From the NCBI RefSeq assembly GCF_018070565.1, contig NZ_JAGPXL010000026.1, positions 1-64,000 on the forward strand: a DNA stretch of 64,000 nucleotides, read 5' to 3'. The stretch's first letter is position 1. The number at the start of each line of letters is the position of its first letter. Source of the DNA: Streptomyces sp. B93. GTDB lineage: Bacteria; Actinomycetota; Actinomycetes; Streptomycetales; Streptomycetaceae. The notes beneath the pieces were generated by a model. The model ran no database searches and was not told the origin of the DNA. It was given only the letters and a program-made list of their open reading frames with translations. Made by a program: the position numbers and the translations under genes. This document shows, piece by piece, positions 16,362 through 26,770 of this stretch.

Positions 16362-18164
16362 TCAGCCGCCGTACGCGCCGGAGGCGGTCAGGCGCAGGGC
16401 CGTGTCGATGAGGGGGACGTGGCTGAACGCCTGGGGGAAGTTGCCGACCTGGCGCTGGAGGCGGGGGTCCCACTCCTCGGCGAGCAGCCCGAGGTCGTTG
16501 CGCAGGGCGAGCAGCCGCTCGAACAGCTTGCGGGCCTCGTCCACCCGGCCGATCATCGCCAGGTCGTCCGCCATCCAGAACGAGCAGGCGAGGAACGCGC
16601 CCTCGTCGCCGGGGAGGCCGTCCACGCCCGCCTTCTCGCCGTCCGTGGGGTAGCGCAGGATGAAGCCGTCGCTGGTGGACAGCTCGCGCTGGATGGCCTC
16701 GATGGTGCCGATGACCCGCTTGTCGTCCGGCGGCAGGAAGCCCATCTGCGGGATCAGCAGCAGCGAGGCGTCCAGTTCCCGGGAGCCGTAGGACTGGGTG
16801 AAGGTGTTGCGCTCCTTGTCGTAGCCCTTCTCGCAGACGTCCCGGTGGATGTCGTCGCGCAGCTCGCGCCAGCGCTCCAGCGGGCCGTCCGCGTCGCCGG
16901 ACTCGATCAGCTTGATGGTGCGGTCGACGGCGACCCAGGCCATCACCTTGGAGTGCACGAAGTGGCGGCGCGGGCCGCGCACCTCCCAGATGCCCTCGTC
17001 CGGCTCCTGCCAGTGGTCCTCCAGGTAGCGGATCAGCTTCAGCTGGAGCAGGGAGGCGTAGTCGTTGCGGGCGAGGCCGGTCATGTGGGCCAGGTGCAGG
17101 GCCTCGGTGACCTCGCCGTAGACGTCGAGCTGGAGCTGGTGCGCGGCGCCGTTGCCGACCCGGACCGGGGCGGAGTTCTCGTAGCCGGGCAGCCAGTCCA
17201 GCTCGGCCTCGCCCAGCTCGCGCTCGCCCGCGATGCCGTACATGATCTGGAGGTTCTCGGGGTCGCCCGCGACCGCCCGCAGCAGCCACTCGCGCCAGGC
17301 GCGGGCCTCCTCGCGGTAGCCGGTGCGCAGCAGCGACGACAGGGTGATCGCGGCGTCGCGCAGCCAGGTGTAGCGGTAGTCCCAGTTGCGGACGCCGCCG
17401 ATCTCCTCGGGCAGGGAGGTGGTGGGGGCCGCCACGATGCCGCCGGTGGGGGCGTACGTCAGTGCCTTCAGGGTGATCAGAGAGCGGATCACCGCCTCGC
17501 GGTACGGGCCGTGGTAGGTGCAGTGCTCCACCCACTCCCGCCAGAACTCCTCGGTCGCCTCCAGCGACTGCTCCGGCTCCGGCAGCGGTGGCGGCTCACG
17601 GTGCGAGGCCTGCCAGGAGATCGTGAACGCGATCCGGTCGCCCGGGGCGACGGTGAAGTCCGCGTACGTCGTCAGCGACTTGCCGTAGGTCTCGCACTCG
17701 GTGTCGAACCACACCGAGTCCGGGCCCGCGACGGCGACGGTACGGCCCTCGTGCTTGTGCACCCAGGGCACGACCCGGCCGTAGGAGAACCGCATGCGCA
17801 GCGCCGAGCGCATCGGCACCCGGCCGGAGACGCCCTCCACGATCCTGATCAGCTGCGGGGCGCCGTCACGCGGGGGCATGAAGTCGGTCACACGGACCGT
17901 GCCGCGGGGGGTGTCCCACTCGGATTCCAGGATCAGCGAGTCGCCGCGGTAGCCGCGCCGGGCCGCCGTGGGCGGCGGTGCGTCGGAGGCGTGCGCGGGG
18001 CCGATGCGCCAGAAGCCGTGCTCCTCGGTGCCCAGCAAGCCGGCGAAGATGGCATGCGAGTCGAAGCGGGGCAGGCACAGCCAGTCCACTGTGCCGTCCC
18101 GGCAGACCAGTGCGGCGGTCTGCATGTCTCCGATGAGTGCGTAGTCTTCGATACGCCCGGCCAC
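16362..18164 (-). CDS. Glycoside hydrolase family 15 protein (glucoamylase/trehalase-like)
   Basis: 600 residues. The N-terminus (VAGRIEDYALIGDMQTAALV) and WLCLPRFDSHAIFAGLLG match the bacterial GH15 branch that includes mycobacterial trehalase. The (alpha/alpha)6 catalytic domain shows GGVRNWDYRYTWLRDAA, the best-known family signature, and later EEWDPRLQRQVGNFPQAFSH. It hydrolyses alpha-glucosides; trehalase or glucoamylase-like activity is likely, but specificity is not provable. No signal peptide. GTG 18164 is chosen because GGAG lies 6 nt upstream; an open frame continues to 18260 without a better start. The upstream region has paired TGTACA sites. Confidence 0.9.
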   Translation of the reverse strand: MAGRIEDYALIGDMQTAALVCRDGTVDWLCLPRFDSHAIFAGLLGTEEHGFWRIGPAHASDAPPPTAARRGYRGDSLILESEWDTPRGTVRVTDFMPPRDGAPQLIRIVEGVSGRVPMRSALRMRFSYGRVVPWVHKHEGRTVAVAGPDSVWFDTECETYGKSLTTYADFTVAPGDRIAFTISWQASHREPPPLPEPEQSLEATEEFWREWVEHCTYHGPYREAVIRSLITLKALTYAPTGGIVAAPTTSLPEEIGGVRNWDYRYTWLRDAAITLSSLLRTGYREEARAWREWLLRAVAGDPENLQIMYGIAGERELGEAELDWLPGYENSAPVRVGNGAAHQLQLDVYGEVTEALHLAHMTGLARNDYASLLQLKLIRYLEDHWQEPDEGIWEVRGPRRHFVHSKVMAWVAVDRTIKLIESGDADGPLERWRELRDDIHRDVCEKGYDKERNTFTQSYGSRELDASLLLIPQMGFLPPDDKRVIGTIEAIQRELSTSDGFILRYPTDGEKAGVDGLPGDEGAFLACSFWMADDLAMIGRVDEARKLFERLLALRNDLGLLAEEWDPRLQRQVGNFPQAFSHVPLIDTALRLTASGAYGG

Positions 18165-18667
18165 GTGCAACTCCAGTCGAACGGCCACGTCACCCCACAC
18201 GGGGGCTGTCGCTAGTGCGGTCAAGGGGTCGTTGTATTGCGTCGCTGAGATGTACAGCAATGCAGTCGAGTCGCTGTACAGCGAAAAGACAATTATTTCT
18301 CAACGAACTGACGAGCTCTCGTTGTTCCGGTGGTTACGGGCGGGGGTGTGCCGTTTCGACCGGCCGGCTCGGCAGCGAGTGTCCGAGCAGGATACGACGC
18401 ACGTAGATGATCCGCGTGCCGCTCCGGACAACGCGGCTGCGCCGAACGAGTGAGCACCGGGTGAGGAACGGGTGAGAACCGGTTGAGCGGTACGTGTCCG
18501 TGCCCGAGCGTGCGCGCAGCGTGGCCGGACGCCATCCCCTCCGGGCGCTGATACGCTGGTAGCCCGTGGACCGGTGGACACCCCCGACAGCGACGCGACA
18601 GACGCGACAGCAGGGGTCCCCCGACGCCGCACCTCCAGATCGCGACCACGGGAGCCCCCTCTTGGCC
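18165..18667. other. Divergent intergenic region, GH15 to pyrG
   Basis: About 500 bp. It contains an unusually AT-rich island (18290-18330) and two TGTACA palindromes: TGTACAGC at 18251-18258 and GCTGTACA at 18273-18280, the latter extending to GC as a second direct copy. These are candidate operator sites for the GH15 gene. Toward pyrG, TACGCT (18552-18557) resembles a -10 element and would give a pyrG leader of about 100 nt. No conserved RNA structure was recognised. Confidence 0.55.
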
Positions 18668-20332
<1,665 letters not shown>

Positions 20333-20351
20333 CACGACAGTTGTACGGTGG

Positions 20352-20415
20352 CCGGGGCGCGCGCACTCAATCCGCAGGCGATTTCGCAGGCGGTGGGGCG
20401 CGCCCCGGTTTCTTT
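20352..20415 (+). terminator. pyrG terminator or attenuator
   Basis: CCGGGGCGCGC (20352-20362) pairs perfectly with GCGCGCCCCGG (20398-20408), followed by TTTCTTT, one of the few U-rich terminator tails in the window. It sits 32 nt before the Nudix start, so that gene needs read-through or a promoter inside this structure. Confidence 0.8.
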
Positions 20416-20439
20416 CGTACGTGTGGGGAAGGACAGGGC

Positions 20440-21066
20440 ATGACGATCAAGGACACCCCCGAGGAGTGGGAGATCCGGGCGACGGAGACCCCCTTCGTGG
20501 GCAACAAGACCTCCGTCCGCACGGACGAGGTGGTCATGCCGGACGGCAGTGTGGTGCGCCGCGACTACCAGGTGCACCCCGGCTCCGTCGCCGTCCTCGC
20601 CCTCGACGACGCCGACCGGGTGCTGGTGCTGCGGCAGTACCGGCACCCCGTGCGCCAGAAGCTGTGGGAGATCCCGGCCGGGCTGCTCGACGTCCCCGGC
20701 GAGAACCCGCTGCACGCCGCGCAGCGCGAGCTGTACGAGGAGGCGCACGTCAAGGCCGAGGACTGGCGGGTGCTGACCGACGTCTACACCACCCCGGGCG
20801 GCTGCGACGAGGCCGTACGGATCTTCCTCGCCCGTGGTCTGTCCGACGCCGAGGGCGAGCGGTTCACCGCCGAGCACGAGGAGCTGGACCTGGAGCTGGC
20901 GCGGGTGCCCGTCGACGAGCTGGTGCGGGGGGTGCTCGCCGGGGAGCTGCACAACAACTGCATCGTGGTCGGCGTGCTGTCCCTGGTGGCCGCGCGCGCG
21001 GGCGACGGACTCGACGCGCTGCGCCCGGCTCTGGCGCCGTGGCCCGCGCGGCCCTTCGAGGCCTGA
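20440..21066 (+). CDS. Nudix hydrolase, ADP-ribose pyrophosphatase type
   Basis: 208 residues. Nudix helix with the catalytic REXXEE core in AAQRELYEEAHVK, preceded by EIPAGLLDVPGENP, the form usual in actinobacterial ADP-ribose pyrophosphatases; the YQVHPGSVAVLALDD strand and QYRHPVRQKLWE segment also match. It should hydrolyse ADP-ribose to AMP and ribose-5-phosphate. The box has His where Gly is usual after EE. ATG has GGGGAAGGA upstream. It is separated from pyrG by a strong terminator. Confidence 0.92.
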   Translation: MTIKDTPEEWEIRATETPFVGNKTSVRTDEVVMPDGSVVRRDYQVHPGSVAVLALDDADRVLVLRQYRHPVRQKLWEIPAGLLDVPGENPLHAAQRELYEEAHVKAEDWRVLTDVYTTPGGCDEAVRIFLARGLSDAEGERFTAEHEELDLELARVPVDELVRGVLAGELHNNCIVVGVLSLVAARAGDGLDALRPALAPWPARPFEA

Positions 21067-21226
21067 CCGGGCCCGGCGCGGCCGGTGTGACGATCGCCTG
21101 ATCCGATCGGGGGACGTCCCCGCCCCGCTCTCCCCGGATCGCCGCGAAGCCTGAACTAGGCTCTGGAAACGCCCGAACCGGAGTCCCGGCGGGCTTTGCG
21201 CGTGCGGTGGAACGGGAGCGTGGCCC

Positions 21227-23383
21227 GTGACGGATCAGGCGGTGGACACAGGCGGCGTCGAGCTGGCGGAATCCGCGTCGGCCCGGGGCCGGTTCCTGGG
21301 CCGCACACGGGAGTTGAAGGAGCTGTGCGCCGACATCGAGCGCGCGGGCCTGGACACCCTCGCCGGGAAGAAGCCGCCCCGCGCGCGCGTGCTGCTCATC
21401 GCGGGCCGCCCCGGCTCCGGCCGTACGGCGCTGGCCGGCGAGCTGGTACGGCAGGTCGCCCCGCGCTACCCGGACGGGGTGCTGCGCGCCCGGCTCAGCG
21501 AGGCCGACGGCACCCCCGTACCGACCGAGACCAGCGCCCGTGAGCTGCTGACCGCCCTGGACCTGCCCACCCCGGCCGGAGCCGCCGCCGACGACCTCAC
21601 CGCCGCCCTGCGCGAAGCCCTGGCCGACCGCCGGGCGATCCTGGTGCTGGACGACGCGGTCACCGCCGAACAGGTCGACGACCTGCTGCCGGACACCCCC
21701 GACTGCCTGGCCGTCGTCGTCGCCCAGGGCCCCCTCACCGGCATCTCGGACGTCCGCCCGTGCACCCTGGGCGGTCTCGACACCAAGTCCGCCGTGGAAC
21801 TCCTGTCCCGGCACACCGGCTCGGTCCGCATCACCGTCGACCCGCGCGCCGCCGAGGGCCTGGTGGAAGCGTGCCAGGCCCAGCCCGCGGCGCTGACGCT
21901 GGCCGGGGGCTGGCTGGCCGCCCGTCCCCAGGCGGCCGTCGCCGACCTCGCCAAGCAGCTGCACGCCGAGGGCGACGACACGGCCCCGCTGCCGCGGGTC
22001 TTCCGGCTCGTGCACGCCTCCCTGCCGAGCGCCGCCGCCCGGATCCTGCGGCTGCTCGCCCTCGCCCCCGCCGGACACGTCGACCCGCACACCGCCTCCG
22101 CGCTCGCCGGGTGCTCGGTCGGCGGCGCCCGCACCACCCTGGACGACTTCGTCGCCCTCGGCCTGCTGCGGGCCGTTCCGTCGCCGCTGCCGCAGTACGA
22201 GGTGCCGGGCTGTCTGCACCCCCTGCTGCGGGCGCTGACCGAGACCCAGGACCGCCCGGCCGAGCTGACCCTGGCCCGCGCCCGGATGCTGGAGCGCACG
22301 GTACGGCTGCTCCAGTCCTGCCGGGCCATCACCGAGACCGACAGCCCGCAGGCCCGCGAGAAGCTGCTCGGCATGCCGCGCTCCCTGCGGTTCCCCAGCC
22401 CCCGGGCGGCCGCCGAGTGGCTGCGCATCCGGCGGCCCGCCCTGCTCGCCTCGGCCCGGCTCGCGGTCGCCGACGGGGACCTCGACACGCTGGCCAGGCG
22501 GCTGCTGTCGCAGCTGGTGCGGGCGATGGTCGCGCACTTCGGCACCGAGGCCGCGGCACCCGACCTGTACGGCATCCACGGGCTCGTCCTCGACGTGGCC
22601 GAGCGCCGGAGCCTGCCCCGGGAGCGGGCGGCGGCCCTGCTGAACCTCGGTGACCTGGACGCCCGGACCGGCCGGACCGGCGAGGCGCTGGTCCGCTACC
22701 GGGCCGCGCTGGACGCCGGACGGCAGGCGCACGACCCGTACGCGACCGGCCGCGCGATGGAATCCGTAGGCGGTGCCCATCTGGAGCTGGGGGACTACGA
22801 CCGGGCCACCGACTGGTTCGGCCGTGCCCTGGCCGAGCGTCTCGCCCGCGACGAGCGCGCCGACGCCGCCCGGCTGTACGGCCGTATCGCGTCCGCCCAC
22901 ACCTACGCGGGCCGCTACGGCGAGGCGCAGCGCAACTGGCGGGCCGCCGCGGCGTTCCTGCGCAGGCTGGAGGACGTGGCCGGGCACGCGCGGGCGCTGA
23001 GCGAGCTGGCGCGGGTGCAGGAGTACGCGGGGCGGCCCGAGGAGTCGCTGCACACCTGCCAGGAGGCCGTCGGGTGGGCCCGCCGCGCCGACGACGTACG
23101 GCTCCAGGCCGCGCTGCACCTGCGGATCGCCGACACCCTGGACCACCTCGGCGACCCGACGGCGGCCGGGCTGCACCGCAGCGCGGCGGAGCGGATGCTG
23201 GGAGAGGAGCTTCGGGAGGAGGACGAGGTTCCGGCCGAGGCGCCCCAGGAGGCCGGGAAGGAGGCCGGGAAGGAAGCCGCGGTGGAGGCCGCGGTGGAGC
23301 CCGCGGACGGCGACGCCGCTGATCCAGCCATGGAACACGCCGCTAACGCCTGCGAAATCCGCAGTACACCCGCTGAAGATTGA
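21227..23383 (+). CDS. STAND-like P-loop ATPase with TPR repeats
   Basis: 718 residues, GTG start with GGGAG 8 nt upstream. N-terminal NTPase: RGRFLGRTRELKEL, P-loop LIAGRPGSGRTALAG (about residues 66-80) and Walker B-like AILVLDDAV. The P-loop has Arg where Lys is canonical. A winged-helix-like middle is followed by tetratricopeptide repeats from about residue 460 (ALLNLGDLDARTGRTGEALV, LELGDYDRATDWFGRAL). The tail is Glu/Ala-rich with short repeats (EAGKEAGKEAAVEAAVE). The architecture resembles AfsR-type STAND proteins without the DNA-binding domain. Function is unknown; a signalling or scaffold role is inferred. It lies between an ADP-ribose hydrolase and ald. Confidence 0.87.
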   Translation: MTDQAVDTGGVELAESASARGRFLGRTRELKELCADIERAGLDTLAGKKPPRARVLLIAGRPGSGRTALAGELVRQVAPRYPDGVLRARLSEADGTPVPTETSARELLTALDLPTPAGAAADDLTAALREALADRRAILVLDDAVTAEQVDDLLPDTPDCLAVVVAQGPLTGISDVRPCTLGGLDTKSAVELLSRHTGSVRITVDPRAAEGLVEACQAQPAALTLAGGWLAARPQAAVADLAKQLHAEGDDTAPLPRVFRLVHASLPSAAARILRLLALAPAGHVDPHTASALAGCSVGGARTTLDDFVALGLLRAVPSPLPQYEVPGCLHPLLRALTETQDRPAELTLARARMLERTVRLLQSCRAITETDSPQAREKLLGMPRSLRFPSPRAAAEWLRIRRPALLASARLAVADGDLDTLARRLLSQLVRAMVAHFGTEAAAPDLYGIHGLVLDVAERRSLPRERAAALLNLGDLDARTGRTGEALVRYRAALDAGRQAHDPYATGRAMESVGGAHLELGDYDRATDWFGRALAERLARDERADAARLYGRIASAHTYAGRYGEAQRNWRAAAAFLRRLEDVAGHARALSELARVQEYAGRPEESLHTCQEAVGWARRADDVRLQAALHLRIADTLDHLGDPTAAGLHRSAAERMLGEELREEDEVPAEAPQEAGKEAGKEAAVEAAVEPADGDAADPAMEHAANACEIRSTPAED

Positions 23384-23512
23384 TGCAATGAAAGGCTAGA
23401 CAGCGGGAACGCCTTCATTAAACTGGCTCTGCCGCACGTTCTCCTGCGGTGTCTCCCGGTGTGCCCTGAACATCCGGGTATGTCGCGCAATACACCCTCT
23501 GAGCCAAGGACC

Positions 23513-24637
23513 GTGATCGACGTGAAGGTCGGCATCCCCCGCGAGGTCAAGAACAACGAGTTCCGGGTGGCCATCACCCCCGCCGGTGTGCACGAGCTGG
23601 TGCGCAACGGCCACCAGGTCGTCATCGAGCGCGGCGCGGGCGTCGGCTCCTCGATCACGGACGCCGAGTACGTCGCCGCCGGTGCCGAGATCCTCGCCAC
23701 CGCCGACGAGGTGTGGGCCACCGCCGACCTGCTGCTGAAGGTCAAGGAGCCGATCGCCGAGGAGTACCACCGCCTCCGCAAGGACCAGACGCTCTTCACC
23801 TACCTGCACCTGGCCGCCTCCAAGGAGTGCACGGACGCCCTCATCGAGTCCGGCACCACCGCCATCGCCTACGAGACGGTCGAGCTGCCCAGCCGGGCGC
23901 TCCCGCTGCTCGCCCCGATGTCCGAGGTCGCGGGACGCCTCGCCCCACAGGTCGGCGCCTACCACCTGATGCGCGCGGCCGGCGGACGCGGTGTGCTGCC
24001 CGGCGGCGTCCCCGGTGTCACCCCGGCCAAGGCCGTCGTCATCGGCGGCGGTGTGTCCGGCTGGAACGCCACCCAGATCGCCGTCGGCATGGGCTTCGAC
24101 GTGACCCTGCTCGACCGCGACATCAACAAGCTGCGCGAGGCCGACCGGATCTTCGGCACCAAGGTCAAGGCGATCATGTCCAACTCCTTCGAGCTGGAGA
24201 AGGCCGTCCTGGAGGCCGACCTCGTCATCGGCGCGGTGCTGATCCCGGGCGCGAAGGCGCCGAAGCTGGTCACCAACGAGCTGGTGTCCCGGATGAAGCC
24301 GGGAAGTGTCCTTGTCGACATCGCGATCGACCAGGGCGGCTGCTTCGAGGACTCCCGCCCCACCACGCACGCCGAGCCGACCTTCCCGGTGCACGGTTCG
24401 GTCTTCTACTGCGTCGCCAACATGCCCGGCGCGGTGCCCAACACCTCCACCAACGCCCTCACCAACGCCACGCTGCCGTACATCGTCTCGCTGGCGAACA
24501 ACGGCTGGGCCGAGGCACTGCGCCGTGACCCCGCGCTGGCCAAGGGTCTCAACACCCATGACGGCAAGGTCGTTTACAAGGAGGTCGCCGAGGCGCACGG
24601 CCTGGAGCACGTGGAACTGGACACGCTGCTCGGCTGA
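23513..24637 (+). CDS. ald: L-alanine dehydrogenase
   Basis: 374 residues (usual length 371-374). Converts L-alanine to pyruvate and ammonia with NAD+. Motifs: KVGIPREVKNNEFRVAITP at the N-terminus, the catalytic Lys and His in LLKVKEP and YLHLAA, and the NAD-binding VIGGGVSGWNATQIAVGMG. The last residues (HVELDTLLG) are typical. GTG 23513 or GTG 23522 could start it; AAGGA (23506-23510) is 2 and 11 nt away, so the shorter form is equally likely. Confidence 0.95.
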   Translation: MIDVKVGIPREVKNNEFRVAITPAGVHELVRNGHQVVIERGAGVGSSITDAEYVAAGAEILATADEVWATADLLLKVKEPIAEEYHRLRKDQTLFTYLHLAASKECTDALIESGTTAIAYETVELPSRALPLLAPMSEVAGRLAPQVGAYHLMRAAGGRGVLPGGVPGVTPAKAVVIGGGVSGWNATQIAVGMGFDVTLLDRDINKLREADRIFGTKVKAIMSNSFELEKAVLEADLVIGAVLIPGAKAPKLVTNELVSRMKPGSVLVDIAIDQGGCFEDSRPTTHAEPTFPVHGSVFYCVANMPGAVPNTSTNALTNATLPYIVSLANNGWAEALRRDPALAKGLNTHDGKVVYKEVAEAHGLEHVELDTLLG

Positions 24638-25019
24638 GACCGCCCGCGGTGACGTGCGGTTAAGTCACCTTTTCGTAAAGGCGATACGTCAACACGGGAC
24701 GTCAGCCGCACGTCAACCTCGTCAACCCGGCCGGACCTTGCCCGACAAGGTCCGGCCGAGTGTGTGTATGGTCACTTTGCGTCGCTCGGTCAACTAGCCT
24801 CGAACGTAACCCTTGAACCGATTCGCACACCGGTGAAACCTGCCGTGCGACGGCCGTACGCCCTTGACAGAGGGATGTTTCATCACCGACACATCCGGCC
24901 GGGTCCGGCGGATTGTGTTGCTGCGGACGCCCGACACGCCATAGAGTCGCCAACCGTCGGCATGGTGCCACGCTGACCTGTCTAGAAGTTTCCTGGTCAC
25001 CAAGGAGGTAAGACGACTT
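24638..25019. other. Intergenic region upstream of the parA operon
   Basis: About 380 bp holding the ald terminator hairpin (24729-24757), a possible promoter TTGCTG (24918-24923) - 18 bp - TAGAGT (24942-24947), a TTGACA at 24864 with no good -10 partner, and a near-perfect Shine-Dalgarno AAGGAGGT (25002-25009) for the ParA-like gene. CGTCAAC is repeated several times at 24686-24727. No parS-like GTTTCACGTGAAAC site was found. Confidence 0.6.
24729..24757 (+). terminator. ald terminator hairpin
   Basis: Perfect 12-bp stem GGCCGGACCTTG / CAAGGTCCGGCC with a 5-nt loop, followed by a GTGTGTGTAT run rather than a T-tract; about 90 bp after the ald stop. Confidence 0.75.
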
Positions 25020-26198
25020 GTGAATGAGTCGACATTTTCTCCCGGGGGTGGTCATCCAGGAATGGCGGCGCGGAGCCAGGGCTCCGCGGGGTTCGAGGCT
25101 GTCGGCTCCGTCGCGGTGCGCACCTTCGCAGCCCACCAGAGTCCCCTGACCGCGGGAGTGACTCGCCCAGCACACCAGAGCATGGATGGCCATCACGTGA
25201 ACGCCATGGCCGGCGACGGAAGTGGCGCGCCCCACAACCACTTCGCCGACTACGACGAACTGCCCGACGGGCACTTCTACGACCCCGACGCCGAGTACGA
25301 GCCCGATCCGGAGTACGCGGCCACGCTCGCGCCCGACGCGGCCCGGCAGCGCCGTGAGCGCATCGGCCCGACCGGTCGCCCGCTGCCGTACTTCCCGATC
25401 CCGGGCCCGCTGACCGACCACGGACCCGCGACCATCATCGCGATGTGCAACCAGAAGGGTGGCGTCGGCAAGACCACGTCCACCATCAACCTGGGCGCCG
25501 CGCTCGCGGAGTACGGACGCCGGGTGCTGCTCGTCGACTTCGACCCGCAGGGCGCGCTGTCGGTGGGTCTCGGCGTCAACCCCATGGAGCTGGACCTCAC
25601 CGTCTACAACCTGCTCATGGAGCGGGGCCTGTCGGCCGACGAGGTGCTGCTGAAGACAGCTGTCCCCAACATGGACCTGCTGCCCAGCAACATCGACCTG
25701 TCCGCCGCCGAGGTGCAGCTCGTCTCCGAGGTCGCCCGCGAGTCGTCGCTCCAGCGCGCCCTGAAGCCGCTGCTGCCCGACTACGACTACATCGTGATCG
25801 ACTGTCAGCCCTCGCTCGGCCTGCTCACGGTCAACGCCCTGACGGCCGCGCACAAGGTGATCGTGCCGCTGGAGTGCGAGTTCTTCGCGCTGCGCGGTGT
25901 GGCGCTGCTGACCGAGACCATCGAGAAGGTCCAGGAGCGGCTCAACCCCGAGCTGGAGCTGGACGGGATCCTGGCCACGATGTACGACTCCCGGACCGTG
26001 CACAGCCGCGAGGTGCTCGCGCGGGTCGTCGAGGCCTTCGACGACCACGTCTACCACACGGTCATCGGGCGCACGGTCCGCTTCCCGGAGACCACGGTCG
26101 CCGGTGAGCCGATCACCACCTACGCCTCCAACTCCGTCGGTGCCGCCGCCTACCGCCAGCTCGCCAGGGAGGTGCTCGCCCGGTGTCACGCCGAGTGA
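25020..26198 (+). CDS. ParA-family ATPase (chromosome segregation)
   Basis: 392 residues. The deviant Walker A NQKGGVGKTTSTINL begins at about residue 143, followed by LLVDFDPQGALSVGLG (A') and YIVIDCQPSLGLL (Walker B-like), making a full Soj/ParA-type ATPase. The N-terminal ~135 residues are an extra acidic, low-complexity extension (FADYDELPDGHFYDPDAEYE), absent from the oriC-linked ParA. Start GTG has the strongest Shine-Dalgarno in the window. It heads the operon with an RHH-type protein, scpA, scpB and rluB. In S. coelicolor the equivalent gene has, to my recollection, been called parH; I am not certain of that name. Confidence 0.93.
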   Translation: MNESTFSPGGGHPGMAARSQGSAGFEAVGSVAVRTFAAHQSPLTAGVTRPAHQSMDGHHVNAMAGDGSGAPHNHFADYDELPDGHFYDPDAEYEPDPEYAATLAPDAARQRRERIGPTGRPLPYFPIPGPLTDHGPATIIAMCNQKGGVGKTTSTINLGAALAEYGRRVLLVDFDPQGALSVGLGVNPMELDLTVYNLLMERGLSADEVLLKTAVPNMDLLPSNIDLSAAEVQLVSEVARESSLQRALKPLLPDYDYIVIDCQPSLGLLTVNALTAAHKVIVPLECEFFALRGVALLTETIEKVQERLNPELELDGILATMYDSRTVHSREVLARVVEAFDDHVYHTVIGRTVRFPETTVAGEPITTYASNSVGAAAYRQLAREVLARCHAE

Positions 26199-26752
26199 GT
26201 CTGCCGGGGGCCGACGAACTCTTCCGTACGACAGGGGGCATGGCGCTCCAGGCGTCCACCCCGAGACGACAGGCCAACGGCGAGGCCCGGGTGCCCGCGC
26301 CAGCCGGGGAGAGCGACCAGACGGCCGCCGCCGAGGACGCGCCCCAGTCCGTGCCCGCGCAGGGCGGTGACGGCGACGGGGCGGAGCACGTCGCGGCCGA
26401 CGCCGAGGCCGCGGAGGGCGGCGGTGAGACCCGCAGCCGGTCCGCGGAGCGCTCCGCGCGGCGGCAGGCGGCGCAGGAAGGTTCTGGCGCCGCGGCGGCC
26501 CAGCCGCGCAAGCGTGGCCGGGCCTCCGCACGCCGTCCCAGCGGGCGTGAGCGCCACGACGAGAAGATCACCGTGTACGTCTCCGCCGAGGAGCTGATGG
26601 ACCTGGAGCACGCGCGCCTGGTCCTCCGCGGCGAGCACGGGCTGGCCGTGGACCGCGGCCGGATCGTCCGGGAGGCCGTCGCGGTCGTCCTCGCCGATCT
26701 GGAGACCCGGGGGGACGCCAGCATCCTCGTACGGCGACTGCGGGGACGGTAG
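26183..26752 (+). CDS. Ribbon-helix-helix-like partner protein of ParA
   Basis: 189 residues, overlapping the end of the ParA gene by 16 bp. Residues 1-120 are disordered (Ala/Glu/Gly, then a basic patch RKRGRASARRPSGRER). The C-terminal ~65 residues (DEKITVYVSAEELMDLEHAR, then RGRIVREAVAVVLADLE) have the short beta strand plus two helices expected of a CopG/ParG-type RHH DNA-binding domain; assignment by pattern only. GTG 26183 has GGGAGG 10 nt upstream. By analogy with plasmid ParA-ParG pairs it may be the DNA-binding adaptor for the ParA-like protein. Confidence 0.8.
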   Translation: MSRRVSLPGADELFRTTGGMALQASTPRRQANGEARVPAPAGESDQTAAAEDAPQSVPAQGGDGDGAEHVAADAEAAEGGGETRSRSAERSARRQAAQEGSGAAAAQPRKRGRASARRPSGRERHDEKITVYVSAEELMDLEHARLVLRGEHGLAVDRGRIVREAVAVVLADLETRGDASILVRRLRGR

Positions 26753-26770
26753 GGGTAGCCTGCGGGGGTT

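Noticed and set aside
24638-25019. parS or oriC-like sites near the ParA-like gene
   Set aside because: No GTTTCACGTGAAAC or close variant and no DnaA-box cluster was found.
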